This document shows, piece by piece, positions 34,206 to 44,723 of a DNA stretch of 64,000 nucleotides. The translations under genes were made by a program, and so were the position numbers. Positions within the stretch are counted from its first letter, which is position 1. Every line of letters begins with the position of its first letter. This stretch comes from Branchiostoma lanceolatum (lineage: Eukaryota > Chordata > Leptocardii > Amphioxiformes > Branchiostomatidae): contig NC_089732.1 in NCBI RefSeq assembly GCF_035083965.1, forward strand, positions 3,487,383-3,551,382, written 5' to 3'. Below the pieces are notes generated by a model, which searched no databases, was not told where the DNA came from, and saw nothing but the letters and a program-made list of their open reading frames with translations.

Positions 34206-34682
34206 AACGTCTAACCAGGAACGCCATTGATTAATTCCGAGACCTCTCGATCTCTCGTCTGCTTGCCACTCGGTCGTTCAACTCTACTTAAAGGAAAGCT
34301 TCACAAAAAGTTGAAAATCCTACTATGCTATGCTAAATATATTCCAAAGTCAAATTCTGATTTCAAGTTGTTTCACATAAGTCCTTCATAGTTTTTGGAT
34401 TTTCCACCATTTGCAACTTATGCCGTGCTGACGCCTTCTCACCTGATAATTATGGTGCACTGAACACTGACGTCATTATAATTCAATCATCAGGTGAATA
34501 ATTTAGAACAGTTTAAAAGAACCAGGAACGCCATTGATTGAATCCGAGACCTTTCGATCTCTCGTCTGCCAGCCACCCGGCCATTGACGCTACTTAACGT
34601 GAAGCAGGGTTTGATTCTTAAACGTCTGGGGGCTTTTCGTCTGAAGCTCCCCTATGTACGAAGGCACCAGCGACCGTAGGGC

Positions 34683-34900
34683 CCGTTCTCACTTGTGCAT
34701 TTATTCAAGTGATTGCGAGCTGCGTATCGCCTTTTTTTCTTTAGGCAAAGTTTGCGGGGAGGAAGTTGCTTTTACTTTCTTATAAAGTCTGATTACGGAA
34801 CCAGAAAAATTACTTATTCGGCCGCAAACTTTATATAAATCCAAAAAAGTCTCAATACGAAGCTCATACTCGCTTGAATATACGCACAAGTGTGAACTAA
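34683..34900. mobile_element. Terminal-inverted-repeat element W, copy 1
   Basis: Starts cgttctcacttgtgcattta ... gcgagctgcgtat and ends with the inverted counterpart atacgaagctcatactcgct ... gcacaagtgtgaac. Inner pair gcaaagtttgcgg / ccgcaaacttta. No coding domain. Confidence 0.75.
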
Positions 34901-34904
34901 AGCA

Positions 34905-34930
34905 CCCCCCCCCCCCACACACACACACAC
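34905..34930. repeat. Poly-C followed by CA microsatellite
   Basis: Twelve C, then (ac)7, lying exactly between two copies of element W. Confidence 0.95.
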
Positions 34931-35293
34931 TTGTGCGTATATGGAGGTCCACATAGGTTGCGTATTAACATTTTGAGGTTTAGGTAAAGTTTGTGGCCGA
35001 AAAAATGGTTTCTTTGGTTCGATAACCAGGCTGCACAACAGGGCGTTAAAGTAGAAAACAACTTCATCCCTGCAAAGTTCACCTAAAGCAAAACAAAATG
35101 TTAATACGCAACTCATACAGACGTGAATATACGTATTCTCCAAGCAGAGGTTTCGGTCGAGTGGGGTAGTAGTGGCCATTTTTTTTTTACGTCTGCCTCC
35201 CGTAATGTAGACGTAAAATAACCCGGCCACTACTACCCCACTCGACCGAAACTTCTGCTCGGAGAATAGATATACGCACAAGTGTGAACGGAC
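34928..35293. mobile_element. Terminal-inverted-repeat element W, copy 2, with a nested insertion
   Basis: Left end acacttgtgcgtatatggag ... gttgcgtattaacattttg, right end caaaatgttaatacgcaact ... gcacaagtgtgaac. The right arm is interrupted at gaatatacg by the foldback at about 35137-35272. Confidence 0.75.
35137..35272. mobile_element. Foldback MITE nested in element W
   Basis: Arms of about 43 bp: ttctccaagcagaggtttcg, gtcgagtggggtagtagtgg on the left and ccactactaccccactcgac ... cttctgctcggagaat on the right. A truncated relative with ctctccaagcagaggttg lies at about 50670. Confidence 0.85.
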
Positions 35294-35617
35294 CATGACG
35301 TCCCCTTCGAAGGACAAACAATGCCGTTCGCTGAATAATGCAGGTTTTACGCCCAGCGTAAAATCTGGGGCACATACGTCACCCACGGCTGATGGACTGT
35401 TACCGTATCAGTGATATGATTTTCAACGGAACATCACTCCATCATCGGTGCAATTAGAATGCTCCATGTGATCACGCAGAATAATAAAATCGATCCACAA
35501 ATAATCGGCATAGATTACAATTCATTTATGGACGGCTCATTTTGAGATTATTGCTTTGACCCATATCGGGAAAACCTGTGTTGTGCACTGGATTGAGAGA
35601 GCGTAGATGTGGTAAAT

Positions 35618-35850
35618 TGAAAAGATAAAGAAGATGAAGTAGAAGAAGATTGGGAGGAGTAGGAGAAAGACGAAAAAGACAAAGAAGAGGACCGTATTGC
35701 AAGAAAAAAGGAGGACCATACATACTGCAAGAAGGAACAGAAAAAGAAGAAGACCATATTCAATAAAAAAAAGAGGACCGTAGTGCTAGAAGAAGAAATA
35801 CGACCAGTGTACGCATTTGCTAGAAGGAGAAGAAGATGACCATGTTGCTT
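35618..35850. repeat. Purine-rich GAA/GGA low-complexity tract
   Basis: About 230 bp of agaagaNgaN-type sequence with very few pyrimidines on the plus strand. The minus-strand ORFs through it (Phe/Ser/Leu-rich) are low-complexity artefacts. Confidence 0.85.
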
Positions 35851-36461
35851 TTAGAATATCTAGAAACCCAGCCCACATTCAAGTAGACATAATTTTCTGC
35901 TCCTTTGCGTGTTTGAAAAATAATGTAATTAGTTGTGACCCTTTCTCTGCTTAAAATGCCGCCCGGCGAGCGTGCACTGCCGCGTCAATATTTCATGCGT
36001 CATTTTTGCCGCCCACTTCCATTGTTATATTGATGACGTCAACTCAACCCCGTACAAGACGTATTATCAAAACCTCAAACTGTGTCAAACACATCATCAT
36101 TATAACATACGACCTGATTCATTAGCATACAACCGTGTCTTGACTTACTATTCTATTGAACCATCTGAAATTATTTTCACTATCTATTCAGAGTTTTTGC
36201 ATAAAGCCTGGTTCTGCCAGATCTTTCTTTAGTCACTGATGAAAGACAGCGGATGCTGTCTGAAACGTCTGACTGTTTCAAAATTCTATCCAGTTGCTTG
36301 AGTAACTATTTTTGGCATACGCCCTATTAGTCGTACAGTATCTCTGACCTGATTATAAACCACAGCCATCTATCAAGACTATAATTATTATGCCAAAATC
36401 CCCGAGGAAGGCTATAAATAAAATCCGTTGAAGTCCATGCGTAAACCTGATCATAAAGCCC

Positions 36462-36884
36462 TACGGAGGAGAACCGAAGAGGGTAATCAACTATGACTAA
36501 TTATCGCCGCGAGAGGCAGTGAAAGGCATACGCAAACCTGATCATAAGGTCCTACGGAAGTAGCCTCCGTTGCAGGCTTTCCTACGGCGATTTCTAAACT
36601 TATCGGGGCCAGGTTCTTTGGCTGGGGGGCCGTATCTGCTTGAGGCCCCGTATCTGCTTGGGATCCTGTACACGGCGGTTACGGGATCACAGCGGTTACA
36701 GGATCCCAAGCAGATACGGGGCTTTAAGCAGATACCCCCCCCCCCCCAGCAAAGAACCTGGCCCAATAAGTTGAAAAGTAAAAAGTTGCCGTGGGAAAGC
36801 CTGGAACGGAAGCTACTACGGAAGAGAACCGAAGAGGGTAATCAACTATGACTAATTAGAGCCGCCAGAGGCAGTGAAAGGCAT
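36462..36884. repeat. Direct duplication flanking a long hairpin
   Basis: gagaaccgaagagggtaatc and the next 50 bp (aactatgactaatta, gaggcagtgaaaggcat) occur at about 36470-36530 and 36822-36884, on either side of the hairpin at 36599-36770. Confidence 0.8.
36599..36770. mobile_element. Long-arm hairpin element
   Basis: Left arm cttatcggggccaggttctt ... gcttgggatcctgtaca and right arm gttacaggatcccaagcaga ... aacctggcccaataag pair over about 74 bp with a loop below 25 bp. A 13-base C run and the gtatctgcttgaggccccgt duplication lie in the arms. Confidence 0.85.
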
Positions 36885-37135
36885 CCACAATGACATGCAG
36901 CCCGGCGCTGTATGCGCACGGATGTCTCCAGCTGATAACACATGTCAGTTTGGGACCATCGGCCGCTTCATAATCATCATGCGCTGATGCATCCGTAGTA
37001 TCCTATGGCTGAGCACTCATCCCTTAATCCTTACTGCATGTGTGATTTATGTATCAGGAGAGCGAAACGTCATAGCAGAATAAGCAGTCATATGTTCACG
37101 ACACACCCTGTAGGCACTTAACATGCAGATCTGGT

Positions 37136-37327
37136 TACTGTAAATCACTTAAATATAGCTGCAGGAAAATATAGCTGTCGGGGGAAAATGGAGTAGGTCA
37201 CGGCACTTAATTTTAACGGTGGGAACAAACATTACTGGCTTAAATATTAGTGATCAAATATTAGCGATGATGAAATTTTAGCTGTTGACTGGTGACAGTT
37301 AAATCAGCTAAAATTAAGTTACAGTTA
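37136..37327. mobile_element. MITE, TACTGTAA family
   Basis: 192 bp with ends tactgtaaatcacttaaata...agctg and cagctaaaattaagttacagtta. Internal ttaaatattagtgatca / atattagcgat repeats. Confidence 0.7.
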
Positions 37328-37672
37328 ACAAATCAAGAAGTGCTGTATTTAGCACATTTATTTTGTTCCTCGTTATCATTATCATCATCATCGGTCCTCC
37401 TCTTACGAGGTGAAACAAGGGAAGTTTGCTCTCCAGAACTTCTTGTCGTTCATTGCAGAGAGGAGTTCCTGTCCTTCTGAATTAGTCTCAGTTATGCTTA
37501 TGACTATTTTTTTACGCTTTGTGTGCTTCATTTTGTTAGTATTAGTAAAAGATGCCAAAAGACCAAGTTTAAAAGTTGTGCTAGTAATATTTCGTACGAA
37601 CAACACAATAATCAAACAGGCTAACACTCCTATTAGTCATTAAATCACTAGTAAAGTTCATCATGTCATGCC

Positions 37673-37845
37673 AGGGTCATATTTCCAAATCGGGGCCCGG
37701 CCGGGCTGTTGCGGGAAGCCAAACAAAAGTGTGCATCACTGCTCATGACTATTTTTTTGCGTTTTGTGTGTTTTGTTGTCTTTTGTATCATCCTTTTCGA
37801 TCCTGCAAACTGCCCGGCCGGGCCCCGGTTTGGAAATGTGACCCT
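37673..37845. mobile_element. MITE with GGGGCCCGGCCGGGC terminal repeats, copy 1
   Basis: Ends agggtcatatttccaaatcg-gggcccggccgggc and gcccggccggg-ccccggtttggaaatgtgaccct are almost perfect inverted repeats of 34 bp. The centre holds the shared core gcgttttgtgtgttttgttg + tcttttg. Confidence 0.92.
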
Positions 37846-37885
37846 AGGATAAGTCTGTGCCACCGTAAAGTCTCCTGTTGATGCT

Positions 37886-38077
37886 TAGGTCACATTTCCA
37901 ATCCGGGGCCCGGTCGGGCAGCTTGTGGGAACGAAAAATATGACATAGAAGACAACAAAAGACAAAAAACGTTCAAATTTACTCCTATCAACAAACTGTG
38001 TATTTTCTTGATATGCATTTTTTATTTTTCGTTTTCGCCGACACCCCGGCCGGGCCCCGGCTTGGGAATGTGACCTA
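37886..38077. mobile_element. MITE with GGGGCCCGGCCGGG terminal repeats, copy 2 (core inverted)
   Basis: Ends taggtcacatttccaatccg-gggcccggtcgggc and ccggccggg-ccccggcttgggaatgtgaccta. The shared core appears in reverse (agacaacaaaagacaaaaaa). It lies only 40 bp from copy 1. Confidence 0.92.
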
Positions 38078-38099
38078 CATGATTCTGCCTCATACACTA

Positions 38100-39766
38100 G
38101 CTTGAAAAGGGAATTTTAATCTTTTAATCATCGCCGAATGATTGATGCATTAAGTGAGCAAGAGTCATACGAAGCAATACTATGTTCCAGACACATGCAC
38201 TCCCTACGGCACATCTTTAATCAACAGGGCGGTGCAATATCTAAACATAATGATTCAGTTAATTGAACCTGCAAAATATATGATTACTCGTCTGCAGTTT
38301 CCCATACGTGTACTAATAACTCGATTTATGGTTGAACTGAGCAAAGAATGACACCAAGCAATAAACTATTCTAAACACATGCTATAGAAACGTCTTTGAT
38401 CATCAAGGCGTTGTGATAGTCTTTGATAATATACTCTTGAGTGATTGCTCGCTTGTCGTTTCCTGTCTGTGCACTTATACCTTGAGTTATGTATGCGTCA
38501 CATCAAACGATAATATCTTCAAGAAATGCCGAAGGGAAAACTTTCATCCGACAGCGAAACGCAATCATTTAGTCTTCGCTTGATTGAACCAACCATATCC
38601 AACATTTGTGTACTGATTAACAAACTAATATCCAACGTGTATGTACTGATTTAACAAACTTAAGGCAATAGATGTCCTATAGATGTGTTCTTCCCCTTAA
38701 GTGGAGAACAAAATATACCAAGCAATCGCGCATTCTGTTGACGCAAGTTATTCTAAATTCGTAATGTTGCAATTAATGTTTTTCATAAGTGAATTTTACA
38801 AATCATGAACTCTTTTGTAAAATAGTTGATGATGGCGCGTTTCATGTGCATATTTCTATGAAAGGTCACATGCAAAGTCATAAAAAATACATCTGGATCT
38901 GAATTGATATGTTCCCGACACACCCTATGGTACATATTAACCCACAAGGAGGTGAAATATTTACTTGATTGAACCAAACATATTTGACTTTCTGAACTGC
39001 TAAACAAGATCCTCATAATCAACTGGCACTAATTCCATGAGGTCACACATATCTGCCATTCCCTGACTCTGTATGTAACAATTAATAACCTTGCAATCTA
39101 AGGATTATGTATGCACTCAGTGCTAAGCAAAACGTTATACTAATAAACTGTAATGTGATAAATACGCATCCTGTGGACATAGGCTTAACCAAGAGGAATG
39201 AGCAATCGTTAAGCCTCTTCCACCATATCTTCCGCGAAAACTAACTTATGTACCCTTCCCTGACTGTGCACTTACAAATTAATCCTCACTCCATCTATGG
39301 TTTATGCGTGATAGCAGAAGTTGGAGCTAAAGATCGTACGATGCAATCATATCTGTAAGACACAGGTATATCCTGACCGATGATGTAGTATAGTAATCAA
39401 GTGACCTATCAGATAAATTCAGTCAAGACGACAAATGAAAGTTACCATATTGCAATAACTGGATACAATCTGTGTATCTGCTAGAAAAGCAAATGTGATC
39501 ATTATATTGGACGGGCTAGATGATCGATTCGAAAGAGAGGATGAAGAAAATTTGTCGATAAGTTCATGACCAAATACTTCCTGCATATCTATAATCAGGC
39601 AGACAGTGTAATCATTCATGGGTTCGGTCACCGAGGCAAGTAGAGCTTACCATACGGCATGCGCACGGCATGTTCCAGCCGGCCAGGCTATCAGATTCCC
39701 GGCAGGTAGTAAGTACTAACGGTGCTGTAGTACACGGAATCTGCCCGGGGTGCCTGCAGGCTCCTT
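38100..39766. other. Intergenic, AT-rich with diffuse old repeats
   Basis: Phrases such as ttatgtatgcNNcacat, ccctgactNtgcactta and cgacacaccctNtNg recur here and around 37020-37130, suggesting an old, strongly diverged tandem repeat. No gene can be supported. Confidence 0.35.
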
Positions 39767-39905
39767 TAAGGCCCTATCTCACTAGTGCACTGGACCCGCG
39801 ACACGTTGGCGACCTCGCTGCGACCGAGCGATTTGATAGCGCACTCAACAAATTTCATCGATAAAAAACCTTTTACGCTTTGTGTGTTTTGTTGTCTTTT
39901 TAGTA
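39767..39905 (+). mobile_element. CACTGGACC-type MITE, single end
   Basis: Left end only: taaggccctatctcactagt, gcactggacccgcg, gctgcgaccgagcgatttga, then the shared core acgctttgtgtgttttgttg-tctttttag. The right terminal repeat is missing. Confidence 0.7.
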
Positions 39906-40414
39906 AACTTCCGACATTATACCCGAGGTCATTTCAATGTCTTATCCGTTTTTTTTTCGTTTTTTTTCATCATTTTCATTTCATTATATTTTTTGGTACG
40001 TTTTGCATGTTATCTTCATTATAAGTTTAAGGGTAACACAAATCCACCCTAGTGAAATAGGTGTGTAACCAACCCTTCTTCGTTATCTTTAAACGCCAGG
40101 GGAAAATCTCCTACATCTCCTTATCTCACAACTGACGGAGTTTGACGGGAGAGTAATCTGGGTTCTTCGAACCCGTTAAGCGGGCATCTATCACCCGTTA
40201 AATGGATTAGAACCGTTCTGTTGAAGCTTGTGCCTCATGACGCATTTGGGAAATCGTGCGGTTCTGTGCATGTGCTTCTTGTAACACCTTTGACATATTC
40301 GAATGGAATTTAAGTTGTGAACCTCTCAAAACTAATTCATTGCAGAAAATAGGGGCACTTCGTCTTCCACTGCTTTCGAAAAAGGAGTCATCCCAAAAAG
40401 CTTAGATTGTATTC

Positions 40415-40444
40415 CCAAGGAGGTTTTATATAAAACCTCCTTGG
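40415..40444. repeat. Perfect 30-bp palindrome
   Basis: ccaaggaggttttat followed at once by its exact reverse complement, no spacer, with TATATA at the centre. No further terminal repeats were recognised around it. Confidence 0.95.
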
Positions 40445-41384
40445 TATTCCGAAGCAGTTCTCAGTCACTTGATCCCCTTGTCACCATTGTTAAAAGGCAC
40501 TGTCTGTCTACTTTTTCTATACATTGTTACAAGTTGCAATTTGCCCTCGGACAAGAAGTTGCATATACAACACATCAATCCTAGGTACTTTGTAACTCTT
40601 GTACTTAAAGTTGAAGTCATGGCTTTTCATCAAATTTCAAAGTCACACAAACCTAACATCTTCCACGGCTTGGTCTTGATGACTATGTTGATTCCTTTAT
40701 CAGTTTTCTTTTCATTTTACTTTCGAAAAAGGCTGAAACAGGATGAAGAACACCCTGTTTTACTTTCCTGGCGTGTTTCGGTAGATTTGTGGCCCATTTT
40801 AAGGTTGAATCCAGAGGTTCCCTTGGTGCTCGTAAATGTTGGTGATTTACTAGTGCCGGAAATCAGGCAAACTTAGGGACCAGTTCAGACAGTTGGTCGA
40901 CACTTTTGGTGATTATTCACAACTTTAAAACAGATATTTCACCGCTAGTGGCGGAAATGTACAGTTTTATGATCGTAAAAACTGTGTTTTCAGCGCCAGA
41001 ATAACCCCTTGATAGATTGGTTGCGTTTTACCTTCATTTCAGCGGATTACGTTAGAGGGATGTGGCAATCTAACGCCGTAAGGGGAGAGCCTGAGGTCAT
41101 GAAAATTGGCGGCAACCTAGTTTTTGGAATGTCTATCATGCTTCCGCCAAATTACCAGGCCGACGTTCTGGTTTGTTCAAAACGAGTCATACCTGTAAGC
41201 ATTTGTAAGTCATCTGTAAGCATTATTTGCAAGAATTTGCATGTGTAAATTTACTCATGACATAATCAATGTGATTTCACATACTGAGTTAGATATGCCG
41301 GGCAAAATGTAATTTCCGAGTTTAACCATGAAACATGGCCGACAATACGTTATAGCCCCGGGAATTCAAAGACCCCCAATCATC
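40445..41384. other. Intergenic, no gene supported
   Basis: A 135-codon frame at 40469-40876 has no recognisable motif, start context or splice partner; I see nothing else. Confidence 0.4.
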
Positions 41385-41465
41385 ATCATAATCATCACCG
41401 CACTGTTCAGGTGGCGCCAATGCGGCTCGCCAATGCGTCCTACTCTCCTTTGTCCTGTGCCCCCA
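41385..41465 (-). mobile_element. Possible retrotransposon 3' tail scrap
   Basis: Minus-strand translation gives RTHWRAALAPPEQCGDDYDD, which looks like the extreme C-terminus plus (gat)n tail of a non-LTR retrotransposon. Short and uncertain. Confidence 0.35.
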
Positions 41466-41494
41466 ATTATACAAGGGTGCCAAAGCTCTCCTTA

Positions 41495-41742
41495 ATCCCC
41501 CCCCCCTCTCACTGGGGTTGGTGTTGGCGACGTCGCTGCGTCCTAGATTGGATTTGAGTTAGCCTTGACTTTACAATGGGAATATCGTGCAAAACGTACA
41601 AGTATGACTAAAAAGACAACAAATCACACAAAGCGTAAAATGATTAGTTTTTTATCGATAAAATTCGTTTAGCGCGGTGTCAAATCGCTCGGTCGCAGCG
41701 AGGTCACCAACGCATCGCGGGTCCAGTGAGAGGGGGGGGGGG
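41495..41742. mobile_element. CACTGGACC-type MITE with poly-C/poly-G ends
   Basis: Terminal arms ccccctctcactgg ... and gtccagtgagaggggg extend into a C run on the left and a G run on the right. Interior holds caaatcgctcggtcgcagcg and the shared core in reverse (aaaaagacaacaaatcacac). Confidence 0.8.
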
Positions 41743-42035
41743 CTTTGGCTTGCTGATTGGCTTCGTGCAGTATCATATTCATCACCTTTCATTTGAAACT
41801 TTTTCGGTGTCTATGTCGGTCCCTCTCGTGAGCAGGTTCGCCATTCTGGTCACGACACTGGTCTTTACGTGTGATCCTTCAGGAGTAATCAACTGCACGG
41901 CACCGGTCCTCCGCTCATAAACAGAGGATGATGTATCTCTATCCACCGGTGGTAAACAGGATGATGAATCTGTATTTTCCTAATCGCGCGTTATGGGGAA
42001 ATGTTCCCTTATCATTATAAGGACGAGTGTGACGT

Positions 42036-42095
42036 CGCGGTGGCGCAATGGCAGGGTGGCTGGCACAGGACTCAGGGGTCCTGATCGAATTCGTC
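42036..42095 (+). repeat. Degenerate tRNA-like SINE head
   Basis: A box TGGCGCAATGG at 42041-42051, then cacaggactcaggggtcctg, and a damaged B box gatcgaattcg at 42082-42092. Same family as 24795-25042, opposite orientation. Confidence 0.55.
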
Positions 42096-43075
42096 ATTCA
42101 CTCACGGCATTTCGTTATCTTGTAAACCTTATCACAACTCAAGCATTAAGCCGTTTAATGAGCACGTTTGGGATCTACTGATTGATCAGATTTCAAACCA
42201 GGCTCCCGCTCCTGCGATAACAGCTGTTTTAGTCCAATCGATGGGATTGCCCATGGATGAATACCTTTGCCTTTTATTGTGTCTGGCAGATTTTCATCTG
42301 AAGTTTCTAAGTAAAGAACAGGGACACCAGTGACATTCTCTCAACTGTTAAAGCCTCTCAGCTAAGACCAGTAGCAGTTAATACCACTTGAATAGAGTCC
42401 AGACTTTGCATGAGGTACAACATGACCATAGACTGGGTGGACGTACTGACTGACTGAAATATCCCAATATACAAGCTCAACGAAAAAACAAGAAGTAAAC
42501 AAGGAATATATGGTCATGCCCTCAATTGCTAGAGTTATCAGCCTATGATTGATGTGTTATACCGGCTATGGAGATACGGATACAGAAGAAGACAGTAAGT
42601 TATTCCCCTCCTGCTGCCCATGAAGCATCGCAGAGAGCCTGAAGGGAAAGATTTAGATTGAAAAACTAAGTTAGCTTCAAGGACGCCGGTGATCTCTAAT
42701 GACCCGTAAAGATGTCCTAGATGAGTGAATTACGTCTGGTAATTAACAGAACAGATACGAGTGTATTTCAAAGATAGCCCAGCCCCTATTGTTGCACAGG
42801 GAACGCCACAGACTGCCTATCGGCCTAAAGAGCAGGATGTCCATATCAAAGAAAACGCTAAGTACGGTACCATGCCACCAGGGGTATTACGTGATGCACG
42901 AGGAGCATGCTTCTCATCCAGCAAAAAGCTAAGTGCACTAAAACCCCACGTCTTAGAAACCCCTGTGATTTCAAATGGTCCGGAAAGGTTTTCTCGAGGA
43001 TACCATTTCCGCAGTTTGCATCAAGAGCATCGCCCTGTAGGCCCTAAACGTGATAGTGCCCACGTAACGTTACAT

Positions 43076-43391
43076 GGTGCTTAAGCCCATATCTCACTGG
43101 ACGCGCGGCATGTTGGCGTCCTTAACTGGATTTCTGTTACCCTCGACTTTATGACAGGAATAGGATAGGAACGTACAACTATAACTAAAAAGACCCCAAA
43201 AAAACACAAAGCCTAATTTTATGATAGGAATATCATACAAAAGCTACAACTAAACTAAAAAGACAACAAAGCACACAAAGCCTAAAACGATTCATTTTTA
43301 TCGATGGAATTCGTTGAGCGCTCTGTCAAATCGCTCGGTCGTTGAAAGGTCACCAAGTGCCGCGGGTCCAGTGAGATACAGGCTTAGCACC
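43076..43391. mobile_element. CACTGGACC-type MITE, complete copy
   Basis: Terminal inverted repeats of about 34 bp: ggtgcttaagcccatatctc-actggac on the left, gtccagtgagatacaggctt-agcacc on the right. The interior carries two reversed copies of the shared core, a small internal duplication. Confidence 0.88.
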
Positions 43392-44565
43392 GCTGCTAAA
43401 AGTAAAATTGACCATTCAAATGTGGCCGACGTTCCATTAGATGACACCTGGGCAGCTTGGTCTCTTTACAGGTGACGGATTAAAAAGTTCTCTTCGGTTT
43501 AAGGGAAATGTGAGCCGATGTATGTCAGACCGGTTGTTGCCATGGCAACGGCCCATATTTCTTTTGTCTAAAGTCCCTAACACATTTACGGGTGTCGACA
43601 TTATGAAAAGAGCTGACGTGACTTCCATTGTTGACATTAAGGTTGACATTTGCTGAGTTATGAAAATTTAATGACCCCTGACACTTCATACAAAGACGAC
43701 ACTGGCGCGTTTATTTCTGTCATTCGTGCAGCAAAACAAACCATTATTTCTCTCTATGCAAGTACTGTGAGTCAAAGTGTCAAGACGTCGACATTAAAAA
43801 CATATATTTAGTAAAAAAAATGCTAAAGCTTAACGTTTCTATGTATTGCAGCCAAGTACAACTAATCTGGTAGTTTCATGAATCTGAAATCCGTACTAAT
43901 CTTTGGGTAAAAACAGCCCAGTCGATTGAACAGAGCTACATACAAACAAACATTTGATACTTTAGCACGCCGCAAATGCACTACAACACTACACGTTAAC
44001 TCTATTGAACTACTTTGCTACAAAGGTAACACTGAATTGCCCTCAATCTTTGGCTAAGTTTAGTGCGCAAAAAGAAAGTCTATGTCAAAGTTATCTAATC
44101 CTAAACCTTGAATTGTCATTGTAGCTAGCATGGAGTTCCATTGATAAAGTTATAATCATTTTGCTCTCCTGCAATTCACATTTCACAACTTCAACCAAGC
44201 AAAATAGCAACTATATTAGCCTTTTTATGTAGACGGTGACATTAAAGATTATCATAATAAGTAAAATGTATACTCCGAATTCCTTTGTAACTTTTTAAGC
44301 TGCCAATATCACGACGTGTGACCGAAATAAAACTCAAATGCAGGATCGACGAATCGATTAATAGAAAGATGAATTACTGGATTTCAATGCTCCAATGTTC
44401 ATTGCTTCTTAAATACCACCATATTGCTATTGATTGATTGGTAAACACTAACTGAAGATCTAGACAAGACTTTCACTAATCGATGGGCAGACTGATAGAT
44501 TGATTGCTCAATTGACTGGTCTATCTATTGATTGGTCGATCGATCGATTGATTGATTGATTGATT
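43392..44565. other. Intergenic, 3' side of the thyroglobulin-domain gene
   Basis: AT-rich; contains an imperfect (gatt)n run at 44536-44566 that touches the stop codon of the neighbouring gene. Its 3' UTR probably lies here but no clear polyadenylation signal was identified. Confidence 0.4.
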
Positions 44566-44723
44566 TTAAACGCTGCTTTTCACGAACGGCATGTTGACTC
44601 CTCGGATCTCGCCGAAGACTACGAAGATGACGACACCGAGCGTGAGGATACAGCCGATCGCAGCCACCACTATGGCTCCGGTGTTCTGTCCCTTCACGAA
44701 GTCTAGCACAGAGTCCATTGGGC
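44566..44723 (-). CDS. Thyroglobulin-domain gene, exon 5 (TM and tail)
   Basis: Begins after acceptor gttacag| completing a Gly codon, PMDSVLDFVKGQNTGA then the TM helix and MPFVKSSV-stop. The first 17 codons are copied several times in the upstream intron. Confidence 0.88.

Noticed and set aside
34814..35386. 190-codon minus-strand frame
   Set aside because: Runs across element W, a poly-C/CA tract and a nested foldback; Cys/Gly/Val-rich parts come from simple repeats.
35526..35763. Phe/Ser/Leu-rich minus-strand frames resembling a membrane protein
   Set aside because: Translation of a purine-rich low-complexity tract; three overlapping frames are open for the same reason.
40469..40876. 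135-codon plus-strand frame with a hydrophobic start
   Set aside because: No recognisable motif, no splice partners, next to a palindrome in a repeat-rich interval; length is within chance for this window.
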